Below, piece by piece: positions 25,350 to 34,116 of a DNA stretch of 54,407 nt (position 1 is the stretch's first letter; every line of letters begins with the position of its first letter). Source of the stretch: a bacterium. Its GTDB lineage: Bacteria > Vulcanimicrobiota > Vulcanimicrobiia > Vulcanimicrobiales > Vulcanimicrobiaceae. The translations under genes and the position numbers were made by a program. The notes beneath the pieces were generated by a model, which saw only the letters and a list, made by a program, of their open reading frames with translations, ran no database searches and had not been told where the DNA came from. The stretch lies in NCBI GenBank assembly GCA_021790935.1, contig JAJYFL010000002.1, positions 268,315 through 322,721 of the forward strand. Reading direction: 5' to 3'.

Positions 25350-26372
25350 GTGAAGGTTGCGGTGGTTGGGGCGACGGGGGCCGTGGGGGAGACGCTGCTG
25401 CGCGTGCTTGAGGAGCGTGGCGTTCCGGTGAGCGAGCTCGGGGCCTTCGCCTCGCGTTTTCGTCCGGATGCGGCGGCCTTTCGGGGACGGCGCTGCGACG
25501 TGCACGAGACCAGCGAGGCCGCGCTGCGCGGATACGATGCGGTCTTCTTCGCCGGTTCCGACGAGGCGAGCGAACGATACGTCCCCGCGCTCCTGGAGCG
25601 CGGCGCGATCGTCATCGACAACAGCGCGACCTATCGCATGGAGCCGGGCGTGCCGCTGATCGTTCCGGAGGTGAATCCGCACGCCGTGCTGCCGACGCAC
25701 CGCCTCTTTCCGGTCGGTAACTGCACCGCCATCATTCTATGCGTGGCGCTGGCTCCGGTGCGCGCCGCGGCGGGCTTGGTGCGCGCGCAGGTCGCAACCT
25801 ATCAGGCCGTAAGCGGCGCCGGCCGAGCGGGGCTCGACGAATTGGCCGCCGGCGAACGCGCGCTCGCAGAGGGCCGGCCGGAGCCGCATCCGCAGGCTTT
25901 TGCCACGGCCATCGCGCGAAACGTCATTCCGCAGATCGGATCCTTCGACGCCGCCGGTTGGAGCGGCGAAGAGAACAAGGTGCGCGCCGAAACGCGCAAG
26001 ATTTTGGATCTGCCGGACCTTGCGATCGCGGTAACCTCCGTGCGAGTGCCCGTGCGGACCGCACATTCGGAGGCGGTCTTCTTCGAGACGGAACGCGCGA
26101 CGTCGGTGGCGGAGTTGGCGGCTGCGTTCGAGCGCGCGCCCGGCGTTGCGTACCACGCCGAAGGGATCGTCACCCCGCGCGAGGTCGAGGGCACGGATGC
26201 GGTTCACGTCGCTCGCTTGCGCGGCGGCGCCGCGCTCGAGCCGGATCCGCGGGAACCGCAACGGCATTTCCAGATGTGGATCGTCGGCGACCAGCTGCGC
26301 AAAGGCGCGGCGACGAACGCCGTGCAGATTCTCGAACTCGCGATCGCGCGCGGTGCGGTAACCTCGGCATGA
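25350..26372 (+). CDS. asd: aspartate-semialdehyde dehydrogenase
   Basis: This enzyme reduces aspartyl-phosphate to aspartate-semialdehyde with NADPH. It has the nucleotide loop KVAVVGATGAVGETLLR, the FFAGSDEASE region, the catalytic Cys in GNCTAI, and the active-site segment VSGAGRAGLDEL. The C-terminal VPVRTAHSEAVF supplies the catalytic His. GTG at 25350 is chosen: GAGGGGGG precedes it and the product then begins MKVAVVGATGAVG like its family (340 residues). The open frame extends to 25251 without homology. Its stop overlaps the lysC start (ATGA). Confidence 0.92.
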   Translation: MKVAVVGATGAVGETLLRVLEERGVPVSELGAFASRFRPDAAAFRGRRCDVHETSEAALRGYDAVFFAGSDEASERYVPALLERGAIVIDNSATYRMEPGVPLIVPEVNPHAVLPTHRLFPVGNCTAIILCVALAPVRAAAGLVRAQVATYQAVSGAGRAGLDELAAGERALAEGRPEPHPQAFATAIARNVIPQIGSFDAAGWSGEENKVRAETRKILDLPDLAIAVTSVRVPVRTAHSEAVFFETERATSVAELAAAFERAPGVAYHAEGIVTPREVEGTDAVHVARLRGGAALEPDPREPQRHFQMWIVGDQLRKGAATNAVQILELAIARGAVTSA

Positions 26373-27595
26373 CCTCGCGCCGGCCGGCGGTCCTGAAGTT
26401 TGGCGGATCGTCGCTGGCAACGCCCGAACTTCGGGGCGTAGCCGTCGGGCGCGTGGAAGAAGCGCTCGCCGCAGGCTACGCGCCGGTGGCCGTGGTCTCC
26501 GCGATGGGGCGCGCGCCCGAGCCGTATGCGACCGACACGCTGCTCGCGCTGCTCGCAGAGACCGGCGGCACGCGCAATGCAGATACGCTGCTGGCGTGCG
26601 GGGAGCTGATATCGGCGGCCGTCTTCGCCGCCGCTCTTTCCGCTCGCGGGCTCGACGCGATCGCGCTGGCGGGCGCGCAGGCGGGGATCGTGACGGACGC
26701 GGCGTTCGGCAACGCCACGGTGCTGCGCGTCGAGCCGGCGGCGGTTCTGGCGGTGCTCGAGGCGGGCTGCGTGCCCGTCGTGGCGGGCTTCCAAGGGGCG
26801 ACCGAAGACGGCGTCGTCACGACGCTCGGCCGGGGTGGAAGCGATCTTACGGCGATAGCGCTCGGCCACGCACTGGGAGCGGAACGCATCGATATCTACA
26901 CCGACGTGAGCGGCGCTATGACGGGCGATCCGCGGCGCATCGAGGGCGCGCACACGATCGAACGGGCGCATCTCGACGAGATGACCGAGCTCGCCGAACA
27001 CGGCGCCAAGATCATGCATTACAAGGCGGCGGAGTTCGCGCGGCGCACGCAGACGCCGTATGCGATCAAAGGCTTGCGGAGCGGCGTCGGGACGACGGTC
27101 GACGACACGGTCCAACAGGAGCGGCCCGTGACGGGGGTCACGGCCTCGGGGCGCGTCACGTGGATTCGCGTGATTCGGGGCGATATCGAAGATCCGAAGC
27201 GCCGCATGGAGACCGAGTTGCAGATGTTCGCGCGCATCGCCGAAGGCGGCATCTCGATCGACCAGGTGACGATCAACCAGGCGGGCGTGGCGTTCGTGGT
27301 CGAAGGAGATCGCGGCACTGAGATCCGGCAGTTGCTGGGCGATTTGAACGTCGCCGTGCGCGTGCGTGAGGGCTGCTCCAAACTCTCGGTCGTGGGCTCG
27401 GGGATGCGGTATCTTCCGGGCGTCGTGCACGCGATCGTGGCGGCGCTCTCCGAAGCGAACGTCGAGATCATCCACTGCACCGACAGCAACATCACGGTCT
27501 CGGTGCTCGTGCCGGTCGCCGATGCGCGGCGCGCCGAGCAAGTCGTGCACGACCGGTTCCACCTCGACCGCATCGAACGGGAGGCGCCATCGTGA
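26369..27595 (+). CDS. lysC: aspartate kinase
   Basis: The 408-residue aspartokinase has its kinase domain (about 1-240) starting VLKFGGSSLATPE, with GFQGATEDGVVTTLGRGGSD, DIYTDVSGAMTGDPR and EHGAKIMHYKA. Two C-terminal ACT domains (about 255-408) would bind lysine or threonine for feedback control (GGISIDQVTINQAG, then GMRYLPGVVHAIVAALSEAN). Start ATG at 26369 overlaps the asd stop, and its stop overlaps dapA (GTGA). It feeds Asd and the DAP branch. Confidence 0.94.
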   Translation: MTSRRPAVLKFGGSSLATPELRGVAVGRVEEALAAGYAPVAVVSAMGRAPEPYATDTLLALLAETGGTRNADTLLACGELISAAVFAAALSARGLDAIALAGAQAGIVTDAAFGNATVLRVEPAAVLAVLEAGCVPVVAGFQGATEDGVVTTLGRGGSDLTAIALGHALGAERIDIYTDVSGAMTGDPRRIEGAHTIERAHLDEMTELAEHGAKIMHYKAAEFARRTQTPYAIKGLRSGVGTTVDDTVQQERPVTGVTASGRVTWIRVIRGDIEDPKRRMETELQMFARIAEGGISIDQVTINQAGVAFVVEGDRGTEIRQLLGDLNVAVRVREGCSKLSVVGSGMRYLPGVVHAIVAALSEANVEIIHCTDSNITVSVLVPVADARRAEQVVHDRFHLDRIEREAPS

Positions 27596-28467
27596 AACTC
27601 GGTACGATCCTCACGGCGATGGTGACGCCGTTCGACGCGCGCGGCGAACTGGACGCACGCGAAGGCGCGCGGCTGGCCGCGTGGCTCGTCGACCGCGGGA
27701 ACGACGGTCTGGTCGTCGCCGGCTCGACCGGCGAGGGGATGACGCTCTCGAACGGGGAGCGCGCCTGCCTCTGCGCCGCGGTAAAGGAGGCGGTCGGAGA
27801 CCGCGCTGCGGTGATCCTCAACGCCGGAACCAACGATACGAGAGCCTCCGTTGCAGCGGCACGAGAAGCGCGGGCGGCCGGCGCCGATGCGATTTTGGCG
27901 GTCGTTCCCTACTACAACAAACCGCTGCAGAGCGGCATGCTCGCGCATTTCGGCGCGATCGCCGGCGCGACGGATCTGCCGGTCGTCGTCTACAATATTC
28001 CCGGGCGGACGTGCGCGAACGTGCTCCCCGAGACGCTGATGGAACTTTCGCGCCGTCACCCCAACATCGCCGGTGTAAAAGAGTCGAGCGGCGATCTCAA
28101 ACAGATCGCGATGCTGCTGCGGGAGCGGCCCGAAGGGTGGCGCGTATGGTGCGGCGACGACCATCTCTTCCTGCCGTGCCTGGCGATGGGCGCCGACGGC
28201 GTCGTCGGCGTCGCGTCGCATCTCTGCTCGGAAGAGTACCGGCGTATGTACGACGCCTACCGAGCTGGGGGCGTGGAGGAGGCCGCTCGCATCCACCTTT
28301 CGCTCGTGCCGCTCTTCGATGCGCTGTTTGCCGCGACCAATCCGATCCCGGTGAAATGGGCGATGAATCGCGTCGGCTTCGCAGCGGGCGCATGTCGGCT
28401 GCCGCTCGATGCGATGCCGCAAGCGCTTGCGGACCGGCTGGGCCCGCTGATCGAGCCCTACCGTTGA
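27592..28467 (+). CDS. dapA: 4-hydroxy-tetrahydrodipicolinate synthase
   Basis: DapA condenses pyruvate with aspartate-semialdehyde. The TIM-barrel protein (291 residues) has VAGSTGEGMTLS, the YY motif in VVPYYNKPLQSG, IPGRTCAN, and the Schiff-base Lys in IAGVKESSGD. The end LPLDAMPQALADRLGPLI is typical. It shares 4 bases with lysC. A WecG-type gene starts 13 bp later, so the operon may run on. Confidence 0.94.
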   Translation: MKLGTILTAMVTPFDARGELDAREGARLAAWLVDRGNDGLVVAGSTGEGMTLSNGERACLCAAVKEAVGDRAAVILNAGTNDTRASVAAAREARAAGADAILAVVPYYNKPLQSGMLAHFGAIAGATDLPVVVYNIPGRTCANVLPETLMELSRRHPNIAGVKESSGDLKQIAMLLRERPEGWRVWCGDDHLFLPCLAMGADGVVGVASHLCSEEYRRMYDAYRAGGVEEAARIHLSLVPLFDALFAATNPIPVKWAMNRVGFAAGACRLPLDAMPQALADRLGPLIEPYR

Positions 28468-28480
28468 ACGGCGCGGCGGC

Positions 28481-29221
28481 GTGGTGATCTTGGGCTGCCG
28501 GCTCGATCTGCTCGACGCCGGCGCGGCTGCGGATGCGATCGTGCGATACGCGCGAGAGGGGCGCGGCGAACAGATCGTAACGCTCGGGACCGAGATGATC
28601 GTGCACGCGCAGAAGGACGAGCGTTTCCGCAGCATCGTCAACGGCTGCGCGCTCTCGCTCTGCGATACGGTCGGCCTGCTCGCGGCGGCGCGCGCGCGCG
28701 GAGCCGCGTTGAAGGAGCGCGTTACGGGGATCGACCTGATCGAACGGGTCTGCGCGCGCGCGGCAACGGGCGGTCTGCGCATCTTTTTCTTGGGCGGGGC
28801 ACCGGGCGTGGCCGAGCGCGCGGCTAGCGCGCTGCAGGGGCGCTACCCTCAGATGACGATCGCCGGCACGCACGACGGATTCTTCGATCCGCCGCAGTCG
28901 CCGGCGGTCTGCGAGCGGATCCGCCGCAGCGGCGCGCAATTGCTGCTGGCCGGGCTCGGTTCGCCACGCCAGGAGTACTGGCTCGCCGAATACCTCGGAC
29001 GAACCGGCTGCGGTGCGGGGATCGGCGTCGGCGGCTCGTTCGACGTTTTGAGCGGCGGCGTACGGCGCGCGCCCGCGGCGTGGCGGAGCCTGGGTCTGGA
29101 ATGGCTGTACCGTCTGCTGAAGGAACCCAAGCGGTGGCGGCGCCAATTGGCGCTTCCATATTTCGTGCTGCTGATCGTGGGCGATGGCCTGCGAGCACGC
29201 TTTTCGAAAGGAAAGACGTGA
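28481..29221 (+). CDS. WecG/TagA/CpsF family glycosyltransferase
   Basis: The 246-residue enzyme of the N-acetylmannosaminyltransferase family (GT26) transfers a sugar to a lipid-linked acceptor in wall or capsule synthesis. It shows TLGTEMIVHAQKDERFR, the ERVTGIDLIERVC segment, FFLGGAPGVAERAA, LLAGLGSPRQEYWL and GIGVGGSFDVLSGGVRRAP, and the late EWLYRLLKEPKRW. The acceptor is unknown. Confidence 0.9.
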   Translation: MVILGCRLDLLDAGAAADAIVRYAREGRGEQIVTLGTEMIVHAQKDERFRSIVNGCALSLCDTVGLLAAARARGAALKERVTGIDLIERVCARAATGGLRIFFLGGAPGVAERAASALQGRYPQMTIAGTHDGFFDPPQSPAVCERIRRSGAQLLLAGLGSPRQEYWLAEYLGRTGCGAGIGVGGSFDVLSGGVRRAPAAWRSLGLEWLYRLLKEPKRWRRQLALPYFVLLIVGDGLRARFSKGKT

Positions 29222-29225
29222 TCTC

Positions 29226-30251
29226 GTGAGAGCGATGATACTGGCGGGTGGGCTCAGCACGCGCCTCTACCCGTTGACGAAACAAGTCCCGAAGCCCCTC
29301 GTGCCGGTCGCCGGCGAGCCCAATGCCGTGCACCTGATGAGGTATCTGGCCGCCTCCGGCTTCGACGAGATCGCGATCAACGTGCACTACCTGGCCGACG
29401 CGATTCGGAGCGCGCTCGGCGACGGTTCGCGATTTGGCGTGCGCCTGGAGTACCTGCACGAACCGGTGCTGCTCGGAAGTGCCGGCGCGGTGAAGCAGAT
29501 GGAGGCGTTTTTTTCCAGCGGTACGTTCGTCGTCGTCGGCTGCGACGATCTCACCGATCTTCCGCTGGAAAATCTGCTCGCCGCACACCGAGAGCGGCGC
29601 GCGCTCGCGACGATCGGTCTGGTGGAGCGAGACGAGGTCGAGCATTACGGCGTCGTCGTCACCGACGGTGTGGGGCGGATCACCGGGTTTCAAGAGAAGC
29701 CGCCGAAGGGCACCGAGCGCAGCAAGCTCGTCAATACCGGTATCTACGCGTTCGAGCCGGAGATCTTCGAACACATTCCGGCGGGCGAGTTCTACGATTT
29801 CGGTAAGGACGTCTTCCCGGCGCTGCAGGGCAGGGGCGCGGCGTTTTACGGTTTCGACGCGCGCGGCGCGTATTGGTGCGATATCGGGACGCCGCCCGAG
29901 TACCGGCGCGCGACCAACGACGTGCTCTGCGCGGCGTTCCGCATCCCCGATACGCGCGCCAGCGGTGCCGATCCGAGCGCGCGCATCGCGCCGGACGCGA
30001 TCGTCGAAGGCGATGTCTGGATCGGGCGCAACGCGCGTATCGAGACGGGCGCGCGCGTTGTCGGGCCATCGGTGATCGGCGACGGCGTGCGCGTTGGTGT
30101 GGGCGCGACGATCGAGCGATCGATCGTGTGGGAGAATGCGTCGGTCGGCGCGGGTGCCGCGCTGCGCGACGCGATCGTCGGCATCGGCTATCAGGTGGCG
30201 GACGGGACGACGCTCGACGGAGCGATCGTCGCGGGAGAGTCGCCGGTCTAG
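29226..30251 (+). CDS. sugar-phosphate nucleotidyltransferase with left-handed beta-helix (paralogue 2)
   Basis: This is a 341-residue homologue of the gene at 18720: MILAGGLSTRLYPLTKQ, KPLVPVAGEPN, VVGCDDLTDLPLENLL and FQEKPPKGTERSKLVNTG, then hexapeptide repeats (DPSARIAPDAIVEGDVWIG). GTG at 29226 is chosen since the protein then begins MRAMILAGGLSTRL; GGAAAG lies upstream. It is 5 bp after the WecG-type gene, so it probably supplies its donor or a donor for related glycans. Confidence 0.87.
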   Translation: MRAMILAGGLSTRLYPLTKQVPKPLVPVAGEPNAVHLMRYLAASGFDEIAINVHYLADAIRSALGDGSRFGVRLEYLHEPVLLGSAGAVKQMEAFFSSGTFVVVGCDDLTDLPLENLLAAHRERRALATIGLVERDEVEHYGVVVTDGVGRITGFQEKPPKGTERSKLVNTGIYAFEPEIFEHIPAGEFYDFGKDVFPALQGRGAAFYGFDARGAYWCDIGTPPEYRRATNDVLCAAFRIPDTRASGADPSARIAPDAIVEGDVWIGRNARIETGARVVGPSVIGDGVRVGVGATIERSIVWENASVGAGAALRDAIVGIGYQVADGTTLDGAIVAGESPV

Positions 30252-30257
30252 GAGCCT

Positions 30258-30298
30258 CCGGCAACCGCTTGCCGGTGCGCCGTTCGTCGTGAACGGCG
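30258..30298 (+). other. pair of adjacent hairpins between nucleotidyltransferase and comF-like gene
   Basis: Stem 1 is CCGGCAA-CCGC-TTGCCGG (30258-30275). Stem 2 is CGCCGTTC-GTCGT-GAACGGCG (30278-30298). There is no T-run. It could attenuate or protect transcript ends; stem 2 ends 3 bases before the next start, which may also mask its ribosome site. Confidence 0.5.
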
Positions 30299-30301
30299 AG
30301 C

Positions 30302-30889
30302 GTGTTGTACGCGATTCTCGCGACGCTCTTTCCGCCGCAATGCGCGGTCTGTAACGCCGTCGGCAGCGGATTGTGCGATCGCTGCGCGCCGGAGGGCGCC
30401 GCGCGCGTGACCGCGCGTCTTCCAACGCTGCGCCTCGCGGCGCTGGGCCGTTACGAAGCGTCGTTGCGGCAGGCCGTGCTGGCGCTGAAAGCGGGGCGGC
30501 GCGACGTGGCGGGCGAACTCGGCCGGCGCCTGGCTGCGTGCGTCGAGCCGGCCTCCGTACTCGTGCCGGTGCCGACGACGCGCGCGCGGCGCCTACAGCG
30601 CGGTTTCGACGGGGCTGCGCTCTTAGCGCAGATCGCGGCGGATCGCGCGAACGCGTGCGTCCTACCCTCGCTCGAGCAGATCGCGGGAGACGCTCAGCGC
30701 GGTCGCGACCGCTCGGCTCGGCTGGCGGCCTGCGGGCGATTCGCCTGGCGCGGCGAATCATTGAGCGGCCGGCGCGTCGTCTTGCTCGACGACGTTGCGA
30801 CGACCGGCGCCACGCTCGAAGATTGCGCGGCGACCCTCCGCGCGGCGGGCGGCATCGTCGATGAGGCGGTCGTCGTCGCCTGGGCCTGA
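30302..30889 (+). CDS. ComF-family phosphoribosyltransferase
   Basis: The protein has 195 residues. The N-terminal zinc motif is CAVCNAVGSGLCDRC (four Cys). The phosphoribosyltransferase domain has VLVPVPTTRARRLQRGFD and the PRPP-binding VVLLDDVATTGATLEDCA. ComF proteins take part in DNA uptake and repair, but the enzyme activity is unproven. GTG at 30302 is the start. RibD follows after 18 bp. Confidence 0.85.
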   Translation: MLYAILATLFPPQCAVCNAVGSGLCDRCAPEGAARVTARLPTLRLAALGRYEASLRQAVLALKAGRRDVAGELGRRLAACVEPASVLVPVPTTRARRLQRGFDGAALLAQIAADRANACVLPSLEQIAGDAQRGRDRSARLAACGRFAWRGESLSGRRVVLLDDVATTGATLEDCAATLRAAGGIVDEAVVVAWA

Positions 30890-30907
30890 GAAAGGACGAT
30901 ACCCCCT

Positions 30908-32008
30908 CTGGACGCGCTCGATCGCATCTACCTATCGCGCGCATGCGAACTCGCCGCGCGCGCGATAGGTAATACCACGCCGAATCCGACGGTAGGTGCC
31001 GTCGTCGTGGCCAACGGGCAGACGCTGGGCGAAGGCTACCACCATCGCGCCGGCGAGGAGCACGCGGAGGTGCACGCTCTGCGCGCTGCCGGCGACCGTG
31101 CGCACGGAGCGACGCTGTACGTTTCGCTCGAACCGTGCGATCGCACCGGACGCACGCCCCCCTGCACGAGTGCCGTCGTGGCCGCCGGCATCGCGCGCGT
31201 CGTCATCGGAGCCGCCGATCCGCATCCGGCAACCGACGGGCGCGGCGCCGCGCGCCTGCGCGAAGCGGGGATCGAGGTGGAGATCGCCGACGATCAGCGC
31301 GCGCGCGCGCTGATCGAGCGCTTCGCCGTTGCGGTTCGCGGCGAACGGCCATTCGTGACGCTCAAATTGGCGGCGTCGCTCGACGGGTACGTGGCCTCTG
31401 CAGCGGGCCGGCAGGAGTGGTTGACGGGCGAGGCGGCACGTGCGTTCGTGCGCGAGCTGCGCATCGAACACGACGCCGTCATGGTCGGTGCGGGAACCGT
31501 GCGCGTGGACGATCCGCAGCTCACGGTTCGCCCGGCGCACCACCGCCTGCACGACTACCTGCGCGTCGTAGCGTGCGAGAGCGGCGGCATCGATCCGGCG
31601 AGCCGCGTGCTGGAGGAGCATCCGGGCTACGCGCGCACCGTCGTGCTCGCCCCGGGAGGCGCGCGCGACGGTTTCGATGCGCTGGGCGGCGCGGCCGAGA
31701 CGATCTTCGTGGGCGGCGCGCGCGCGCGCCAGCTCGATCTCGAGGCGGCGCTGCGCGCTCTGCACGCCCGCGGCGTACAGAGCCTCCTCTGCGAGGGTGG
31801 GCCGACGCTCGCGAGCCGCTTGATCGCGCGCGGGCTCGTCGACCGCTTCCATTGGCTGATCGCGCCACGGCTGCTGCGCGGCGAGGGCGCCGTCCCCGCG
31901 CTGGGCGACGTGGATCTCTCGGCTATCCGACCGGGCCTACGGTACGAGCGCGTCGAACTGCTGGGGCCTGACGTACTGCTTACGGGATCGCTGCAACCTG
32001 ATGTTTAG
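30908..32008 (+). CDS. ribD: bifunctional riboflavin biosynthesis deaminase-reductase
   Basis: RibD deaminates the diamino-pyrimidinone and reduces the ribosyl group in riboflavin synthesis. The N-terminal deaminase has the zinc motif GEEHAEVHAL and PCDRTGRTPPCTSAV (two Cys). The C-terminal RibG-type reductase has VTLKLAASLDGYVA, EHDAVMVGAGTVRVDDPQLT, LCEGGPTLASRLI and LIAPRLLRGEGAVP. No ATG, GTG or TTG is in frame before 31007, which would cut off the conserved start. CTG at 30908 (DALDRIYLSRACELAARAIG) restores the normal 366-residue protein and lies 11 bases after AAAGGA. It overlaps ribE by 8 bp. Confidence 0.9.
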   Translation: MDALDRIYLSRACELAARAIGNTTPNPTVGAVVVANGQTLGEGYHHRAGEEHAEVHALRAAGDRAHGATLYVSLEPCDRTGRTPPCTSAVVAAGIARVVIGAADPHPATDGRGAARLREAGIEVEIADDQRARALIERFAVAVRGERPFVTLKLAASLDGYVASAAGRQEWLTGEAARAFVRELRIEHDAVMVGAGTVRVDDPQLTVRPAHHRLHDYLRVVACESGGIDPASRVLEEHPGYARTVVLAPGGARDGFDALGGAAETIFVGGARARQLDLEAALRALHARGVQSLLCEGGPTLASRLIARGLVDRFHWLIAPRLLRGEGAVPALGDVDLSAIRPGLRYERVELLGPDVLLTGSLQPDV

Positions 32009-32609
32009 CGGGCTCATCGCCTATACCGGAACCGTCATGCGCGTAACGCCGCTTACCAGCGGCGGCGCGTCGTTGCGCGTGCGCTGCCCGAACGCTTCGG
32101 ACGAAGACGTCGAGCCGAAAGACTCTATCGCAATCAACGGGGTCTGCCTGACGGCGGCGCGCGTCGATCACAACGTCGTCGACTTCGACGTGGTTCCGGA
32201 GACGCTCGCACGTTCGACGCTCGGCGGGCTGCGCGAGGGCGAGCAGGTCAACCTCGAATACGCGCTGCGCTTGGGCGACCGCGTCGGCGGACATTTGGTC
32301 TACGGCCACGTTGACGCCGCGGCCGCGCTGCTCTCACGCGTGCCCGAAGGGCAAGGCGAGCGCCTGCGCATCGCGCTACCGCCGGGGCTGGAGCCATGCC
32401 TCTGCGAGAAGGCATACGTCGGCGTCGACGGCGTGAGCGTCACCGTTGCGCGAACGGGCGCCGAGTACTTCGAGGTCGCGCTCGTTCCGGAGACGCTGCA
32501 CCGCACGACGCTTGGCCGCCGCAGCGTGGGCGAGCGCGTAAACGTGGAGATCGACCCGGTCGCGCGCTACGCGGTTGCCGCGGCGCGAATCTTCGAGGCG
32601 CGCGCGTGA
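32001..32609 (+). CDS. ribE: riboflavin synthase, alpha chain
   Basis: The 202-residue protein is built of two similar lumazine-binding barrels. The start MFSGLIAYTGTV is typical, the first barrel ends with FDVVPETLARSTLGGL, and the second has HVDAAAALLSRVPEGQG and VALVPETLHRTTLGRR. Riboflavin synthase dismutates two 6,7-dimethyl-8-ribityllumazine molecules. It is translationally coupled to ribD and to the thioesterase gene (GTGA overlap). Confidence 0.93.
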   Translation: MFSGLIAYTGTVMRVTPLTSGGASLRVRCPNASDEDVEPKDSIAINGVCLTAARVDHNVVDFDVVPETLARSTLGGLREGEQVNLEYALRLGDRVGGHLVYGHVDAAAALLSRVPEGQGERLRIALPPGLEPCLCEKAYVGVDGVSVTVARTGAEYFEVALVPETLHRTTLGRRSVGERVNVEIDPVARYAVAAARIFEARA

Positions 32610-33058
32610 AGTATCGCGACGCCGCGCCGCCCGGGGCGCGCATCTTCGAGACGCGCCAGCGGGTGCAGTGGGCCGACATCGATATCGCCGGCATCATGTA
32701 TTTTGCAGCGTATCAGCGCTTCGTCGAGCGGGCCGAGATGGATATGTTCAACGAGATCGGCTTCCCGTACGTCGAGATCTTCGACCGCTACGACATGTGG
32801 CTTCCGCGCGTTCACGTCGAAGCGAGCTACCACAAGCCCGCGCGGATGGACGATTGGCTGCTGATGCGCACTCACGTCGAGCGAGTCGGTTCGTCGTCGG
32901 TACTCTGGACCACCACGCTCTCGAACGAGAGTACCGGTGAGGTCGGCGCCTCGATGACGCTGACGGTAGCGTGCATGGACCGCAAGACGCATCGCAGCCG
33001 CCCGCTGCCGCCGGATCTGCGAGCAGCTCTGGTGGCTTGCGTCCGGGGAACGCCATGA
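32606..33058 (+). CDS. hotdog-fold acyl-CoA thioesterase (4HBT type)
   Basis: The 150-residue thioesterase has RVQWADIDIAGIMYFAAYQR followed by FVERAEMDMF, the family active-site region in which Asp (WADID) and Tyr/Phe sit near the CoA. The long conserved helix and strands (VHVEASYHKPARMDDWLLM) fit 4-hydroxybenzoyl-CoA thioesterase-like proteins. GTG at 32606 overlaps the ribE stop. Its link to riboflavin synthesis is unknown; it may serve an acyl-CoA substrate made by neighbouring dehydrogenases. Confidence 0.87.
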   Translation: MKYRDAAPPGARIFETRQRVQWADIDIAGIMYFAAYQRFVERAEMDMFNEIGFPYVEIFDRYDMWLPRVHVEASYHKPARMDDWLLMRTHVERVGSSSVLWTTTLSNESTGEVGASMTLTVACMDRKTHRSRPLPPDLRAALVACVRGTP

Positions 33059-34116
33059 CGATGCGCGCCGCCGTGCTGGTCGCTCCCAAGCGTTTGGAGT
33101 TGCACGAGATCGAGAGACCGGCGCCGGGTCCGGGTGCGATCGTCGTGCGCGTCCGAGCGGCGCTCACCGACGGAACCGATCTGAAGGCGTATCGCCGCGG
33201 CCATCCGCAGATGCCGATGCCGACGCGTTTCGGGCACGAGTTCTCCGGCGACGTCGTCGCCGTCGGGCCGGCCCGCGCCGCGGAAACCGCGCCGGCCTTC
33301 GCGATCGGCGATGCCGTTGCTTGCGTTCATTCGGCACCCTGCGGGCGCTGCTACTGGTGCGAGCGGGCGGAAGAAGAGCTCTGCGAATCGGTCATGCGCA
33401 CGAAGATCTTAGGCGCGTACGCCGAGTACGTCGAGATTCCCGAGCATATCGTTGCCCGCAACTGCTATCGCAAGCCGCCGGAGATCTCTTACGCTGCGGC
33501 GGCGTTTCTCGAGCCGCTCGCCTGCGTCGTGCACTCGCTCGATATCCTGTACGCAGGCGCTCGCACGGCGCTCGCCGGCGCGCAGACCGTCGCCGTTTTG
33601 GGCGACGGCGGATTCGGGCTGCTGCACGCGCTTCTGCTCGAAGCCCAGGGCGCGGTTGCGCTGCTGATCGGGCGTAGGCCGGAACGTTTGGCGCTGGCGC
33701 GCGAACTTGGCTTGCGCCACGTGTTCGATGGGCGAGCAAGCGATTTTCGCGAAGCCGTGCCGGCCCAAACGGGCGGACGGGGGGCCGATGCCGCGATCGA
33801 ATGTACCGGGAAGGCCGAGGCTTGGGAGGCGGCGCCGTCGCTGGTTCGTCGCGGCGGCACGGTTTCGTTCTTCGGCGGTCTGCCGGCCGGCGAGGGCGTC
33901 TGCTTCTCGGCGGAGCGCCTGCACTACGACGAGGTCCGCCTGCTCGCTCCCTTCCACTTCACGACCGGTGCGGTGCGGCGCGCGTTCGATTTGCTCGCGT
34001 CGGGAACGCTCGGCGTGGAACGCTTGATCTCGCGCCGGTTTCCGCTCGAACGGATTGCCGATGCCTTCGCCTGCCTGGATGGCGGCGAAGGCATCAAGTT
34101 TGCGATCGAGCCGTGA
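33055..34116 (+). CDS. zinc-type medium-chain alcohol dehydrogenase (1)
   Basis: The 353-residue medium-chain dehydrogenase has the catalytic GHEFSGDVVAVG and the structural-zinc loop CGRCYWCERAEEELC (four Cys). It also has FLEPLACVVHSL, the Rossmann nucleotide site VAVLGDGGFGLLHALLL and RGADAAIECTGKAEAWEAA. The usual catalytic Cys before the first helix (as in GxCGTD) is replaced by ALTDGTD. Zn/NAD(P)-dependent sugar-alcohol or threonine-like dehydrogenases are closest. Start ATG 33055 overlaps the thioesterase stop and the gene is coupled to the next paralogue. Confidence 0.85.
   Translation: MTMRAAVLVAPKRLELHEIERPAPGPGAIVVRVRAALTDGTDLKAYRRGHPQMPMPTRFGHEFSGDVVAVGPARAAETAPAFAIGDAVACVHSAPCGRCYWCERAEEELCESVMRTKILGAYAEYVEIPEHIVARNCYRKPPEISYAAAAFLEPLACVVHSLDILYAGARTALAGAQTVAVLGDGGFGLLHALLLEAQGAVALLIGRRPERLALARELGLRHVFDGRASDFREAVPAQTGGRGADAAIECTGKAEAWEAAPSLVRRGGTVSFFGGLPAGEGVCFSAERLHYDEVRLLAPFHFTTGAVRRAFDLLASGTLGVERLISRRFPLERIADAFACLDGGEGIKFAIEP

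Noticed and set aside
30890-31010. FMN riboswitch before ribD or ribBA
   Set aside because: The conserved RFN element sequences are not visible, and the gaps (18 and 41 bp) are too short.
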